Shown in pieces: positions 10,277 to 22,976 of a stretch of 64,000 nt of DNA. The stretch comes from Nymphaea colorata (lineage: Eukaryota > Streptophyta > Magnoliopsida > Nymphaeales > Nymphaeaceae): NCBI RefSeq assembly GCF_008831285.2, contig NC_045147.1:1-64000 (forward strand), written 5' to 3'. Made by a program: the position numbers and the translations under genes. Under the pieces are notes generated by a model. That model was given only the letters and a program-made list of their open reading frames with translations. It had not been told where the DNA came from and made no database searches. The first letter of the stretch is position 1. Each line of letters starts with the position of its first letter.

Positions 10277-13083
10277 TGTAACCACCTCAAATTTGTCCAA
10301 AATTTTTGAAGATCCAAATTAGTTCCAAATGCCAAGTTCAGAACCAAATCTAGCATTTGAAACCCAAAATTCGACTCGAGTTCAAAACGACAAAATTTGA
10401 GCACTGTGCGTGCACGAACCTTCTCTTTGTTTTAAAAACTCATTTCTCACGCCAAAACGTGTTTTTAAACCAAAGTTGCATGCTCGAATGAGTCGAAAAC
10501 TGATTAAATCAAAATCGGATTTGGAGCGAGTACGGAGTTGCTCAAAATGGAGTCGACCACCATTTTGTAATGAAAAAAACTAATTTTATATGTTTTTTAA
10601 ATAATTTAAACAAAAAAATTGGTTATTTATTTATTTATTTATTTATGCTATTTCATATCATAAGATGTTTTTTTTTTTTAAAAAAGTGTCATGCGTCGTG
10701 CAACACGTGACCGGTCGCTATCGCTCGCGACAGCGCGGTTGTGCGCCTGTGCGCATCGCTCAGCCGTGCGACTGTGCTCCCAACCGTGAGGTTGCGGCAG
10801 CGACGCATCGCATGCGCAGCCGGGGACTGCCTTGGGCGTGGGCCCCATTGATCATTTTTTGTGGGCATTAGCCCTACCTACACCTCAACAAGTGATTTGC
10901 AGGCCTATTGGCCAATCATATTATGTCAAAAACTATTTCTTTGTCAAAAAAATTGAAAATAATTTAAAATTATGTGAAATTTGGATGAAAATGTTGTAAA
11001 ATTCAAAAAAAATCAAATTTTGAGTTTTGGCTCCAAAACTCCCAATAAATACCCCCACAATCCCCCTCTTGGGCATGAGCTAGTTCTTAGAGAAACTCTA
11101 GAGTATTCTCACTTAAAGATTTAGAGTTTTTTGTTTTGTTCTCTCTCTCTTCCTCTCCCTTTTCCTCTTTCTCTATTCTTCTTCAACTTAGAGCAAGCTA
11201 CAACTCTACAAGGGAACACCATACATTACTTGGAGGCCTCCTCTTCATCATCTTGGAGTTTCATTCAAGGTGAGTCTAAGATTATTTCAAGCATGGTTGT
11301 TCATTTTTCCTAAATCATTTATCATTAGAGGTATGTAATCATCATCCCTCTCATTTCTCTCCTTTTTTTTTCTTCTCTTTTTCATCTCCCCATGGCCATA
11401 TGAGATAGCTCTCCCTCTCTATTTTAGAGTCAAGAGGCTATGCTTGAGTGCACCGGGAGCATGAGAAGACGAGATGATCTTTCATTTCATTATTAAATCA
11501 TGTTTTTTCTTTTCTTGAATATATTGTTGTTGTTGTTCTTTCTTTTCATAAACATATTCTTGTTGTTATTGATATTTTTTTTCTTGAATATATTCTACTT
11601 GTTATTGTTCTTTTTCTTCATGAAAATATCCTTGTTGTTATTCTTATTTCTTTTCTCGAATATAGTCTTGTTGTTATTCTCTTATTTGCTCCCTTCTTCA
11701 TCTCTTCATGGTCATGCAAGATAGCCATAAAACTTCTATTTTAGAGTCAAGAGGCTATTCTTAAGTGCACCGGAAGCATGAGAAGGTGAAGTAATATTTC
11801 ATTTTATGCTTGAATCATGTTATCTCATTTATTGAATATAATCGTGTTTTGTTTCTCCTATTTCCTCTCTTCCTCATTTCCTTATGGCTATATGAGATAG
11901 CTCTCAATCTCTATTCTAGAGACAAGAGGTTATGCTCAAGTGCACCGGGAGCATGGGATGAGATGTTATTTCATTTTATAATTGCATCATGTTGTATCTT
12001 TTCTTAAATATATAGTCTTGTTGTGATGTTTTTTTTTTTCTCTTATTTTCATCTCCCCATGGCCATATGAGATATCTCTCAATCTCTATTTTAGAGTCAA
12101 GAGACTATGCTTGAGTGCATCGGGAGCATGAGAAGATGAAATGATCTTTTATTTTCATGTTTGAGTCATGTTATTTCATTCCTTGAAAATAGTCTTGTTT
12201 TTGCTTTCCCCTTTCTCTCTTCCTCATTTTTCCATAATCAAAGGAGATAGATCTCAATCTCTATTTATGAGTTAAGAGGTTATGCTCAAGTGCATCGAGA
12301 GCATGATAAGATGAGATAGTATATCATTTCATAGTTATCATGTCTTTTCTCCTAGTAAAACTTCTCTCTCTCTCTCTCTCTTTCTCTCTCCCTCTCTCTT
12401 TCCTTGAATATTTTCTATATATTATTCATGCATAGTTGTTTGGTTTTCTATTTATACGTGAATGAATGGTGAGAATGAGAGTGTGATTTGGGGTTCTTTA
12501 TCTTTATCTTAATATTAATTTTTGATGTTGCGACTTGTCCAACTCGGAGAAAACTCTCACGAATATGTACATGTTAATATGCATTTTCATGTCATTGAAG
12601 GCTAGTTTCTTTTTTAATAATCTTATGAGGAAGGCATCTTATCGTGTGGTTTGATCTTCTTCCATACCCAACGGTGGAAGAAGCATATTCCCTTGTAACA
12701 AAACAAATAATAACATTCTATGTTTATATATAAATCATATTTTACAAAAGATTTTCAAAAGCAAATACCTTTTCTGATGTGGTTTGGAGACTTAGCTTAG
12801 ACTCTTACAAGAGTCCAAGCTCCCCTCCAACTTACATCAAACTTAAAGTCAGTTGTTTTAAGTCATTTATTCATTTATAATCTCATGAAGACATGTATGT
12901 ATATACATGTTATATATATATATATGTGCACATGATGATTCCCTTTATCATTCTCTCTCTATGTTTACTTATTTTATTTTGTAAATTTTCGTATCAATGT
13001 GAATGCATATATATGAATGTCCTACTTTCTCTCTCTAGAATCTTCTACTTCTTTTTTCTAGTCAAATGCCTTCATCTACAAAT

Positions 13084-13116
<33 letters not shown>

Positions 13117-13303
13117 ATTTCTCTCTGTAGAATCTTCTACTTTTATTTTCTTCTAAAATCTCTGTTTCTATTCAAATCAATGTCATTTTTACAAACTTCC
13201 ATATATGTGTATATGTGATGATATATACACATGTATGTGAATCTCTTCCTATCTCCCTTTGTATATCTCTTTCTTTTAAAAGCTTCATTCTCCACATCTA
13301 CTT
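10277..13303 (+). repeat. 5' LTR of element 2, truncated
   Basis: Colinear with the 3' LTR (16445 onward) up to about 13303, where LTR sequence stops and pol-like sequence starts within 'tctactttgcacaaaaatgtg'-type text. About 0.9 kb of the LTR end is missing. It includes the GC-rich stretch at 10700-10830, an altered TATA box (aataaata, 11044-11051) and five internal repeats between 11388 and 12300. A run of (TA)n sits at 13085-13119. Confidence 0.85.
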
Positions 13304-13308
13304 TGCAC

Positions 13309-15817
13309 AAAAATGTGTGTTTGGGGTTGAATCAGGTAAACTTCTGGGTTTCATGGTCAGTAAGAGGGGGATTGAGATGCATCTTACCAAAGCTAAAGCA
13401 ATCATTGATATGCCATCACCTACCAATATCAAGGAACTGCGAAGTTTGCAGTGGTGAATCCAGTCCATCAGACGATTCATTTCCAATCTGGCTATGAGAT
13501 GCGAACCATTCAACCAGCTGCTGAGGGAAGGTGCCAAGTTTTAATGAGGTTTTGAATGCCAACAATCATTTGAAAAGATCAAGAGATACCTTTTAAATCC
13601 ACCAATTCTAAAGCCCCCAATGTTTGATAGACCATTGCTGCTTTACATCACAGTGAATGAGAGTCAGCATGTGGCAACTTTTTGGCACAATATGAAGAAG
13701 GAAGTCGCATCTAGTATGTAATTTATTACATTAGCAAAACTTTTGTCTAGTATGAGAAGAAGTACTCTCCAATAAAAAAAAAACTTGTCTAGCATTGGTT
13801 TGGATGTGTTAGAAGCTGAGACATTATTTGTTAGCTTGTGAGGTCAAGTTATTCTCTAAGCTAAATCCTCTTAAATACATCTTGGAACAGCCATTCCTTA
13901 ATGGACGCATCGCCAAATGACAAGTTTTGTTGATGTAATATGATCTTGAATATGTGTCTCATAAGTCATTCAAATGACAAACAATTGCGGATCAGCTAGT
14001 AGACTTCCCTCAGTACGAAGAAATTAGAACGAATAATGAATTTCTAGATGAACATGTACTAAAATTGGAAACAGTTCCGATATGAAAGATGTATTTTGAT
14101 GGATCCAGAAACGTGATGAGAGCTGACATAGGCATTTTACTCATCACTCCAGAAGATGAAATAATAATGTATTCTTTGAAACTCGATTTTTCATGTACCC
14201 ATAACATGGCGGAATATGAAGCCCTCATACAATGACTTCATTCTTTATTGAGTTTTTAAGTAAAAAGGGTGCATGCCTTTGGCGACTCTCAGCTTATCAT
14301 AAATCAAGTGAATGGAGAATGGCAAGTCAAAGACGAAAAGTTGGTGTCATATCAAGAGATCACTACCTTTTTGATCTGTGAGTTTAAAGAAGTACAACCG
14401 GCTCACTTAAAAAGAGAAGGTAACCCCATTGCTGATGGTCTCGCGAGTTTAGGGTCCACCATCTGCTTTCGAACCAATGAAGCAATCCGTTCTTTTGAGA
14501 TTGGAAGATTGGAACACCCTGCTTTTGAAACACTGACGCATGTTCATCATATCCAAGAGGAGAATATGCCTTGGTATCATGACATCAAAAGATTCATTGA
14601 AAGTGGAGAATTCTCAACTGGAATGCCCAAAAGTGAACAAAAAGAAATTCAACATATGTTAGTGAGGTATTTTATTTTAACAGGGGTGCTATATAGACGT
14701 GGATTTAGTACTGAATATTCTCGGTGCCTTGATGAAGATGAGGCAAAGGAAGTCACCACAGAATCATATCGAGGAGACTATGGGGGCCATGTTGGTTACC
14801 AAACCCTCACCAAATAGATAATTCGAGCAGGATATTATTGGCCTACTATGCAAAAAGATTATTACCAGTTCATCAAAAGATGCAAAGAATGTCAATTGCA
14901 TGCTCCAATAATCTATGCACCAGCTTCTCACTTGCATTCGGTGACATCTCCTTGGTCATTTTCAATGTGGGCATTTGATGTAGTTGGACCGATATCTCCT
15001 ACAGTTCTAATGACCATAAGTATTTTTTTTGTTGCAACAGACTATTTTACCAAAAGGGTAAAAGTCGTCATACTCAGAACAGAGGAAGGATGTCATGTAG
15101 TGTCCTTCATTCACAAAAATCTTCTTTGTAGGTTCAGAGTCCCTTATGATATAATATCTGACAACGGGATTCATTTCAAGAATGAAAAGATGAGGCAATT
15201 GTGCAGCAAGTACCGTATTATGCATCATTTTTCAGCTCCTTATTACCCCAAGGCAATGGGCATGCCGAGACCACGAACAAGATCCTGATCCGCATCTTGG
15301 AATGGACAGTAGAAACTGGAAGAGATTGACATGAAAAGATACGTAACGCTCTATGGGCATATCGCACCACTATGAGAACTTCAACAAATGCGACTGCAAC
15401 AGAGTTAGTCTATGGTACAAAAGTGGTTCTACCATTACATGTGTTGAAACCCGCTTTGAAGTTTGCTTCTATCATAAAGCTTCTCTTACTCAATATCAGC
15501 AAAAAAGGCTAATGCAGTTCGATTTGGTAGATGAAAAGGGACTAAGAGCGGCTGGGCACGCTGAAGCTTATCGCTAAAGGGTATCCAGACAATTTGACAA
15601 GTCAGTTATCGAGAGACAATTCAAAGTGAATGAATTGGTCCTACAATCTGCAGTGTACCTCAGAGAATGGCCGTAAGGTAAGTGGGCACCAAATTGGGAA
15701 GGCCCATAAGTTATTAAAGAAGCCTTGCCCCCTAATGCATACTAACTGAGTAATGCTGATGGGGTGGAATTTGCTGATCCTGTTAATTGCCTTCACCTTA
15801 AGAAATTCTACACTTAG
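13309..15817 (+). pseudogene. Partial pol remnant of element 2 (RT end to integrase)
   Basis: Matches element 1 from about 1407 to 3908: the last part of RT (ESGKLLGFMVSKRGIEM), RNase H, the second RNase H (HAFGDSQLIINQVNGEWQ), the integrase zinc finger and core (DVVGPI; ISDNGIHF), and the C-terminal region ending at a stop at 15815-15817. There are many in-frame stops (for example in the RNase H part at 13540-14100 and at 14815) and a frame change near 15250 that destroys the GNGQAEA-type motif with the third catalytic acidic residue. It is more decayed than element 1 and not functional. Confidence 0.88.
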
Positions 15818-16156
15818 TCCTCTTGTACTCATTTTTCAATTAATGTAAAATATTTATGTTTTCACATTCAATCTATCATTCCATATGAATTTTTCCCAAT
15901 TGTAAAACATGACAATTACACTGGGACATTTTTTTATGCATTGTTTTTGTGACATATCTTTCTTTCACAATCATCATTATCCATCAAGAAGAGGGTCATA
16001 TCCCAATCAAATAAACTTAGCAATTAAGCAAAAAGATTTGTTCAAGCTCGATCTAGCCACTAGGTTCGGAGCTTTTTAAAGCTAGCTCAACCATATCATT
16101 AGACAAGTGAATCTTATGGAGCAAGCACAACTTGGCCCTTTGGCCAATGGCTTTTC

Positions 16157-16350
16157 GGAGCAACCCATGCAGGTAAAGGGTAAAACTTACAATATGAGAG
16201 CAACCCATGTAGGTAAGGGGTCAAACCTACAATGCTAGCCAAGACAACCCATTTCGGAGGAGGAGCAATATTGACAAACCCATGCAGGTAAGAGGTTAAA
16301 CCCGTAATTTAAGCTCAAACAAACCATTGAGGTGAGAGGAGAAGCCTGAA
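16157..16350 (+). repeat. 3' UTR hairpin repeats of element 2, four units
   Basis: Four units of the same class as those at 4042-4340. The second has TGTAGGT/ACCTACA, a perfect 7-bp inverted repeat that differs from the TGCAGGT/ACCTGCA of element 1 by a paired change. The others are partly decayed. Fewer units than in element 1. Confidence 0.75.
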
Positions 16351-16444
16351 ACATCACTTTGCACATATTTTGTTTGAAAAATTTGTGGTGCTTATCTTTG
16401 TCACTAAGCACGGCTAGCACCGGCTTAGTAACAAAGTAGGGCAC

Positions 16445-19400
16445 TGTAATCACCCCAAATTTTTTCAAAATTTTTGAAGATCCAAATTAGATCCAAAACC
16501 CAAGTTCAGATCCAAATCGAGCATTTCAAACCAAAATTTGACTCGAGTTCAAAACTACAAAATTTGAGCAGCGCGCGTTCACAGACCTTTCCTTTGTTTT
16601 AAAAACTTATTTCTCACGCCAAAACGTGTTTTTACACCCAAGTCACACTGTCGAAAGAGTCAACGACCGATTAAACCAAAATGGGATTTGGAGCGAGTTT
16701 GGAGTCGCTCAAAATGGAGTCGACCACCCATTTGTAACGAAAAAAAACTAATTTTACATACTTTTTAAATAATTTAAACAAAAAAATTGGTTTATTTATT
16801 TATTTATTCATATCATAGGGTGTCCTTTTTTTTAAAAAAAGCATCACGTGTCGCGTGGTCACGGCAGTGACGCATCGCACGTGCGGTCGGGGCCTGCCTT
16901 GTGCGCAGGCCCCATTTTTCTTTAAAATTGATCCGTTAAGGGCATTTTTGACCATTTTTTCTGGGCATTAGCCTTGCCTACACAACAAAAAGTGATTTGC
17001 AGGCCCATTGGCCAATCATATTAAGTCAAAACCTATTTCTTTTTCAAAAAAATTGAAAATAATTCAAAATTATGTGAAATTCAGATGAAAATATTGTGAA
17101 ATTAAAAAAGAAAATCAAATTTTGAGTTTTGGCTCCAACACTCCCTATAGCTATAAATACCCCCACAATCCCCCCTTTTAAGCAAGAGTTAGCCCTTAGA
17201 GAAACTCTAGAGTATTCTCATTTGAACACTTAGAGTTCTTTTTTTAAGAACTCTCTCTCTCCCTCTTCCTCTTTCTCTATTCTTCTCCAACTTGTACCAA
17301 CTACAACTTTTTAAGGAAGCACCAAAGATTTCTTGAAGGCCTCCTCTTTATCATCTTGGAGATTCATTGAAGGTGAGTCTAAGATCATTTCAAATATGGT
17401 TGTTCATTTTACCTAAGTCATTTCTCATTAGAGGTATGTAATCATCATCCCTTTTATCTTTGTCCTGTTTTCTTTATTCTCTTTTTCATCTCCCCATGGT
17501 CATATGAGATAACTCTCACTCTCCACTTTAGAGTCAAGAGGCTATGCTCGAGTGCACCGGAAGCATGAGAAGATAAGATGATCTTTCATTTCATGATTAA
17601 ATTGTGTTTTTCTTTTCTTGAATATATTCTTGTTGTTGTTGTTCTTTCTCTTCATGAACATATTTTTGTTGTTGTTGCTATTTCTTTTCCTGAATATATT
17701 CTTATTGTTGTTGTTCTTTCTCTTCATGAACATAAACTTATTGTTATTGCTATTTCTTTTCTCGAATATAGCTTGTTGTTGTTATCTTATTTCCTCCTTT
17801 CTTCATCTCTCCATGGCCATACAAGATAGCCTTAAAACTTCTATTTTAGAGTTAAGAGGCTATTCTTAAGTGCACCGGGAGCATGAGAAGGTGAAGTAAT
17901 ATTTTATTTTATGCTTGAATCATGTTATCTCATTTCTTGAATATAGTCTTGTTTTGTTTCTCTTATTTTCGCTCTTCCTCACTTTCCTATGGCCATATGA
18001 GATAACTCTCAATCTCTATTCTAGAGTCAAAAGGCTATGCTCGAGTGCACCGGGAGTATGAGATGAGATGTTATTTCATTTTATGATTGCATAATGTTCT
18101 ATCTTTTCTTAAATATAGTCTTGTTGTGATGTTTTTCTTTTCTCTCATTCTCATCTCTCCATGGTCATATGAGATAGCCCTCAATCTCTATTTTAGAGTG
18201 AAGAGGCTGTGCTCGAGTGCACCGAGAGCATGAGAAGATGATATGATATTTTATTTTCATGCTTGAGTCATGTTATTTCGTTTCTTGAAAATAGTCTTGT
18301 TTTTGCTTCTCCATTTCTCTCTTCCCCATTTCCCCATGGCAAAAAAGAGATAGCTCTCAATCTCTATTTTAGAGTCAAGAGGCTATGCTCAAGTGCATTG
18401 GGAGCATGAGAAGATGAGATGGTATATCAGTTCATAGTTATATCATGCTCTTCCTCCTAATTGAACATTTCTCTCTCTCTCTCTCTCCCTCTTTCCTTCC
18501 TTGAATATTTTCAATATATTATTCATGCATAGTTGTTTGGTTTTCCATTTATACGTGAATGAATGGCGAGAATGTGGGTGTGGTTTGGGGTCATTTATCT
18601 TTATCTTTTTATTAATTTTTGAGGTTAGTACTTGTCCAACCCGAAAAAAACCCTCACGAATATGTACATGTTAATGTGCATTTTCATGTCATTTGACGCC
18701 AGTTTTCCTTTTAATTATCTTATTAGGAACCTTAATGAGCATCTTATCATGTGGTTTGCCCAATGGTGGAAGAAGCATATTCCCTTGTAACAAACCAAAT
18801 AATAACATTTTATGTTTATATATAAATCATATTTTACAAAATATTTTCGAAAGCAAATACCCTCTCTAATGTGGCTTTGGAGACTTAGCTTAGGCTTATA
18901 CATGAGTCCAAGCTTCCCTCCGGCCTACATCAAACTTGAAGTCGGTTGTTTTAAATCATTTCTTCATTTTTAATCTCATGAAAACACGTATGTATATACA
19001 TGTTATATACATATATTTGCACATGATGATTCCCTTTATCAATCTCTCTCTTTGTTTACATATTTTATTTTGTAAATTTTCCTATCAATAGGAATGCATA
19101 TATATATGAATGTCCTACTTTGTCTCTCTAAAATCTTCTATTTCTCTTTTCAACTCAAATGCCTTCATCTACAAATTTCTTATATATATATATATATATA
19201 TTATCCATTTATTTTCTTCTCAAATCTCTCTTTCTATTCAAATAATTGTCATTTTTACAAACTTTCATATATGTATGTGTATATGTGATGCTATATACAC
19301 ATGTATGTGCATCTCTTCATATCTCCCTTTCTTTCTCTCTTTCTTTTAAAGGCTTCATTCTCCCCTCTACTTCATTTAGGACTTCATTTTCAAAAGCTTA

Positions 19401-20282
19401 TACAAATATGTATACATACATATGAAGAATATGTATCTCCTCCTATTTCACAATCTTCCATTTAAAGATCTTTGAAATCTCTTTCTCTATATCTCTTTCT
19501 TCCTATAGGAATATTTCATCTTCTCTATTCTTTCATATATTTTCTCTCATGATTTAAGATCATTTTCATTACCGACTCCACTAAGATCAAAAATCATGTA
19601 ATGACCCAATATTAAATTAATGCTTGATGATCTACAACCCCAATCAATTTTCAAAAACTTTTCCTTCTTATATATGATTATCAAGACAAAAATCTTGGAT
19701 GTATGTTATGGTATGAATGTCTTAGATGAATGTTGTGGTAGTATTGTTTTATTTTCTTTCGATCATGTAGGATCAATGCATTCATGTATCCACAATCACT
19801 TAATATCACTTATGATCACAAGCACATCTCCAAAAGAATTTAAAAAAGATGAGATGGAGCTATAACTAGGTAGTAACCAGATTAGAGCAAAATCTCAATT
19901 CTACTTAAAATCTTAAGAGAACACTAAAGTGATTTCGAAATGATTTCTTAAGCTTTCCAAATGGTCTTTACAAAGATTTTTCAATTTTAGTCTTTCCTAA
20001 AATATTTCACATTCTCAAAATGATTCTTCAAGAACCTTTTCAAAAGTTTGAAACATCAAACTTTCAATATTTTTCTACATCTCATATACAATGGAAAATA
20101 TGTTCAAGCTAAAGTGAAATGCATCAATAATAAACATAGCCCTTGGGTTGATTACCACTGGTAAAGGCGCCGGGAACGGTCGATCCTCGTACCGACAGAT
20201 GAGTCTATTTATCTCATTTTCAGAATAAAAACTCATTTTTCTGGAACACTCCAAATACCAAAAAATTCTGGGGATGAGAACA
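16445..20282 (+). repeat. 3' LTR of element 2 (about 3.8 kb, complete)
   Basis: TGTAATCACC start after the purine tract, CA end before the AGGAC target duplication. It contains the TATA box at 17152-17159, five internal repeats (17494, 17811, 17988, 18159, 18335), a (TA)n run near 19180 and, close to its end, a conserved segment 'taaaggcgccgggaacggtc' shared with element 1 (7791 onward). Several substitutions and indels separate it from the 5' copy, so insertion is not recent; I did not compute a distance. Confidence 0.9.
17152..17159 (+). promoter_or_regulatory. LTR TATA box (element 2, 3' LTR)
   Basis: The motif tataaata precedes cccccacaatccccc, as in element 1. Read-through from this LTR would run rightwards into array II. 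Confidence 0.6.
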
Positions 20283-21005
20283 AGGACCTATTAGCAAAAA
20301 CAAAAGAAAGACAACTAATAAATGAACATAATGACCTACTAACAGAAACAAAAGAAAGACAATTAATAAACGAATGGAATGGGCATTTCAGCAATCCATC
20401 TTTCAATCAGAATATTTCAGTTGGTTCTTTTCTAAAACGGTAAGCAAAGATATGCAAACACGCTAAGTATCAATATAACAGAACTGCTGACCGGTGTAAT
20501 GTGGTATGAATATAAATGTACGTAGTGATTTCATCTTGTTCTTGCTTTTCCCTGTTCTTCCCCTCAGTTTTTTTCTGTGTGAATTTGAGTTTGACGATGT
20601 CCTATTAACAAAAACAAAAGAAACAAAGCTACTAAATGAACGGAATTGAAATTTCAGCAATTTTTCTTTCGATCAGAATGTTTTAGTTGGTTCAATTCGA
20701 AAATAGTAAACAAAGACAACCACACATGTTGAATATCAATTTAACAAAACTACTGACTGCTATAATCTGGTGTGAATGTAAATGTACATAATAATTTCAT
20801 CTTGTTCTTGTTATTTCCTGTTCTTCCCTTCGGTTTCTTTCTATGTGAGTTTGAGTTTTACGAGGACCTCTTAAGAAAAACAAAGTAAAGGCAGCTAAGA
20901 AAAGAATGGAACAGACATTTCAGCCATCTTTCTTTTGACCATAATGTTTTAGTTGGTTTAGTTCTAAAATGGTAAGCAAAGTTATGCAAACACGCTGAAT
21001 CAAGA
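20283..21005. repeat. Array II, copy 1 right part (three units)
   Basis: Continues array II exactly where element 2 interrupted it, starting with the target duplication AGGAC. Landmarks catttcagcaat recur near 20386, 20653 and 20917 (about 265 bp). The first unit carries a short internal duplication of the aacaaaagaaagacaa segment, which is also seen near 28600-28680. Confidence 0.9.
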
Positions 21006-21500
21006 CGACATAAGCTGATCTTTTGGAAGTGATAGTATCAGAAATACTTATTCATCTGAAATATGGATTCTCAAGGGACAAAATTCATAAACAAATCTTC
21101 CATAAGCAGCATATTTCTAACTCCCTTAAGAAAAATAAGAAAAGTAACGCAGGCACTTCATTCAACTAATGTTTTCTGGCCACTGAGGTGGTTGGGGTCG
21201 ACACTGTATGATCTGATGCCGGCGTTGTGTTGCACCAGAGGGCCCCTCCATTACCTACTGGCGTTGTTTTTTCTGACATCCTCTTGAATGATGCGGCGGC
21301 GTAGTCAGTATTTACCTCGGTGCCTTTTATTCTTCTAACGTAATGCAATATTTTCCCCAGATTGTCGAGAAGAGAAGCCAAACAGCCCTATAAAATTCCA
21401 TCATCGCCTTCTGATCCTCTGGTAAATGCAGACATATACCGTTGCCATCAAACTCGTGCTCAACTTAATGCCCCGTATAGAACTATCTCTACACCAAAGG
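21006..21500 (-). repeat. 'Tail' module, copy 2
   Basis: The longest readable copy. On the minus strand, 21381 to 21166 is open and includes LLDNLGKILHYVRRIKGTEV, DYAAASFKRMSEK and GNGGALWCNTTPASDHTVS before a stop. Upstream, a different frame reads DQKAMMEFYRAV, so at least one frame change has occurred. No family recognised. Confidence 0.6.
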
Positions 21501-21775
21501 TGGCCGTAAAGGCATTTGCCGACTGAGTTCCATAGAGGCGCAGAAATGAACTGAACACTGTCCAAGACGTGGAGAAAATAAGGATGAATCTCATGGAAAG
21601 AAGTTGAGTTTCAAAGGAATACATTAGCATAAAGGTGGCCATAAACACATTTGCCAACTGAGTTCCATGGAGGTGCGGAAATGAATTGAACACTCTCCAA
21701 GACATGGAGAAAATAAGGATGAATCTCATGGAAAGAAGTTGAGTTTCAGAGGAATACATTAGCACAAAGACACCA
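21501..21775. repeat. Array I, copy 2 (two units)
   Basis: Two units of the 135-bp repeat (gttccatagagg near 21529, gttccatggagg near 21663). The array stops within a unit at 'acattagcacaaaga', then runs into 'ccataatggtgcag'. The same junction occurs at the end of copy 4 (about 30052), showing that the two loci are duplicates. Confidence 0.88.
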
Positions 21776-21896
21776 AGAACCATAATGGTGCAGAGTATGC
21801 ATGCAAAGCAAAATGAGCTCTCCACTGTTATCCATTGGAATTACTTGTGGAAGATAGCAATGATACAATGCACAGACTAAACAAAACCATCTTAAC

Positions 21897-22095
21897 CAGG
21901 GGCGGAGCTATAAACTTTTATAAAGGCATCCGAATTAAAGTTTCTAAATTTTGACAGGGCCCAAATATCATTTTTCTAAAATTTTATATAGGACAAGTGA
22001 AATTTTCTAAAGTTTACATGTTAATTTAAAAAAAAAAAAGTTTGAGGTGGGGCCAGGGCCCATGCGGGCTCCCTCTTGACTCCACCCCTAATCTT
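21897..22095. mobile_element. MITE-like element with aggggcggagc termini (duplicon A)
   Basis: Starts aggggcggagct and ends with gactccacccct, an imperfect terminal inverted repeat enclosing about 190 bp with a poly-A stretch. The matching position of the right-hand duplicate (about 30105-30302) carries the same element, so insertion predates the segmental duplication. Related 'ggggcggagcc' sequences start near 37274 and 40629. Confidence 0.5.
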
Positions 22096-22976
22096 AACAT
22101 TTTGTCTGAAAGGTTTCCCCAACAAGTTAGGAAGGCAAGAATACAAGACCGGTTGCACTGGGAAAGCAGATGAAAGTGTTTGAGATTAAAATAGCCCAGT
22201 TGCAAATTTAACGTATTTTTGCAACAGCCCCTATTTATGAGCGATTTTCCCAGTGCTGTCTTTCCCATTTTGTTTCTCAAGATCGATCTTTTTCTTCGTG
22301 TTAGCGGAAAACATTCACTATGCCACCTGATAATATTGTCGAGTTAGGCTAAGTTAAGAGCTTAGGATTAGTTTGTGAATAGCTAAAAACGACACTTTCT
22401 CTTTTGACGATATATGGCTAGCATAAGATGAAAAGCTCCATGTATTTGTGAAATTGAGTATTTTCCGAGAAACAAAATGCATTCACATTAAATAAAAACA
22501 TTGGCAAATGTGGTCGACATTTTAATTTTGAATGTATGAAAAGAATTTTGTTACGCAAACAAGTGGACCATTGAATTTAAAGTTCTCATAAAGTTTGTCA
22601 GTTTTAAGTTGAATATTATGTTGTCACTATTGTGGGGGAAGCAAAGTTCATGACTTTTTATATTCGATTTCCAAATTCACCTCTTCTCATTATTTATAAC
22701 AAAAAATTTCTAGCTTCCCAATATGAATGAACGAATGTTCTGAATATATTTTTCTCAATCATAAAAAAACTACTCATTCAAAGAATTCACGTAATGAAAT
22801 GCTAAATGGAAAAAGTGATTCTTAGCGGGGAAAGGAAGCAGGGATAATAGGTGTAGTTAATCAACAACAATATACCACTGATATTCAAGCAACAACACAG
22901 ATAACAAAATGCTAATAAACAAAGAATTGATCGGCAAGGTAGATGAGCATGGGCCGGCAACAGTTTTAGATGATGA

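Larger units (their letters stand above)
10277..20282 (+). mobile_element. Internally deleted Tat/Ogre-type LTR retrotransposon (element 2)
   Basis: Begins TGTAACCACC and ends ...GAGAACA, and is flanked by the direct repeat AGGAC at 10272-10276 and 20283-20287. Intact array II units elsewhere read 'tttacgaggacctattaac' straight through, which gives the empty site. The element holds a truncated 5' LTR, the second half of pol, 3' UTR repeats, a polypurine tract and a complete 3' LTR. The end of the 5' LTR, primer-binding site, gag, protease and most of RT are missing. It could only have moved with proteins supplied by another copy; the deletion may also postdate insertion. Confidence 0.92.
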
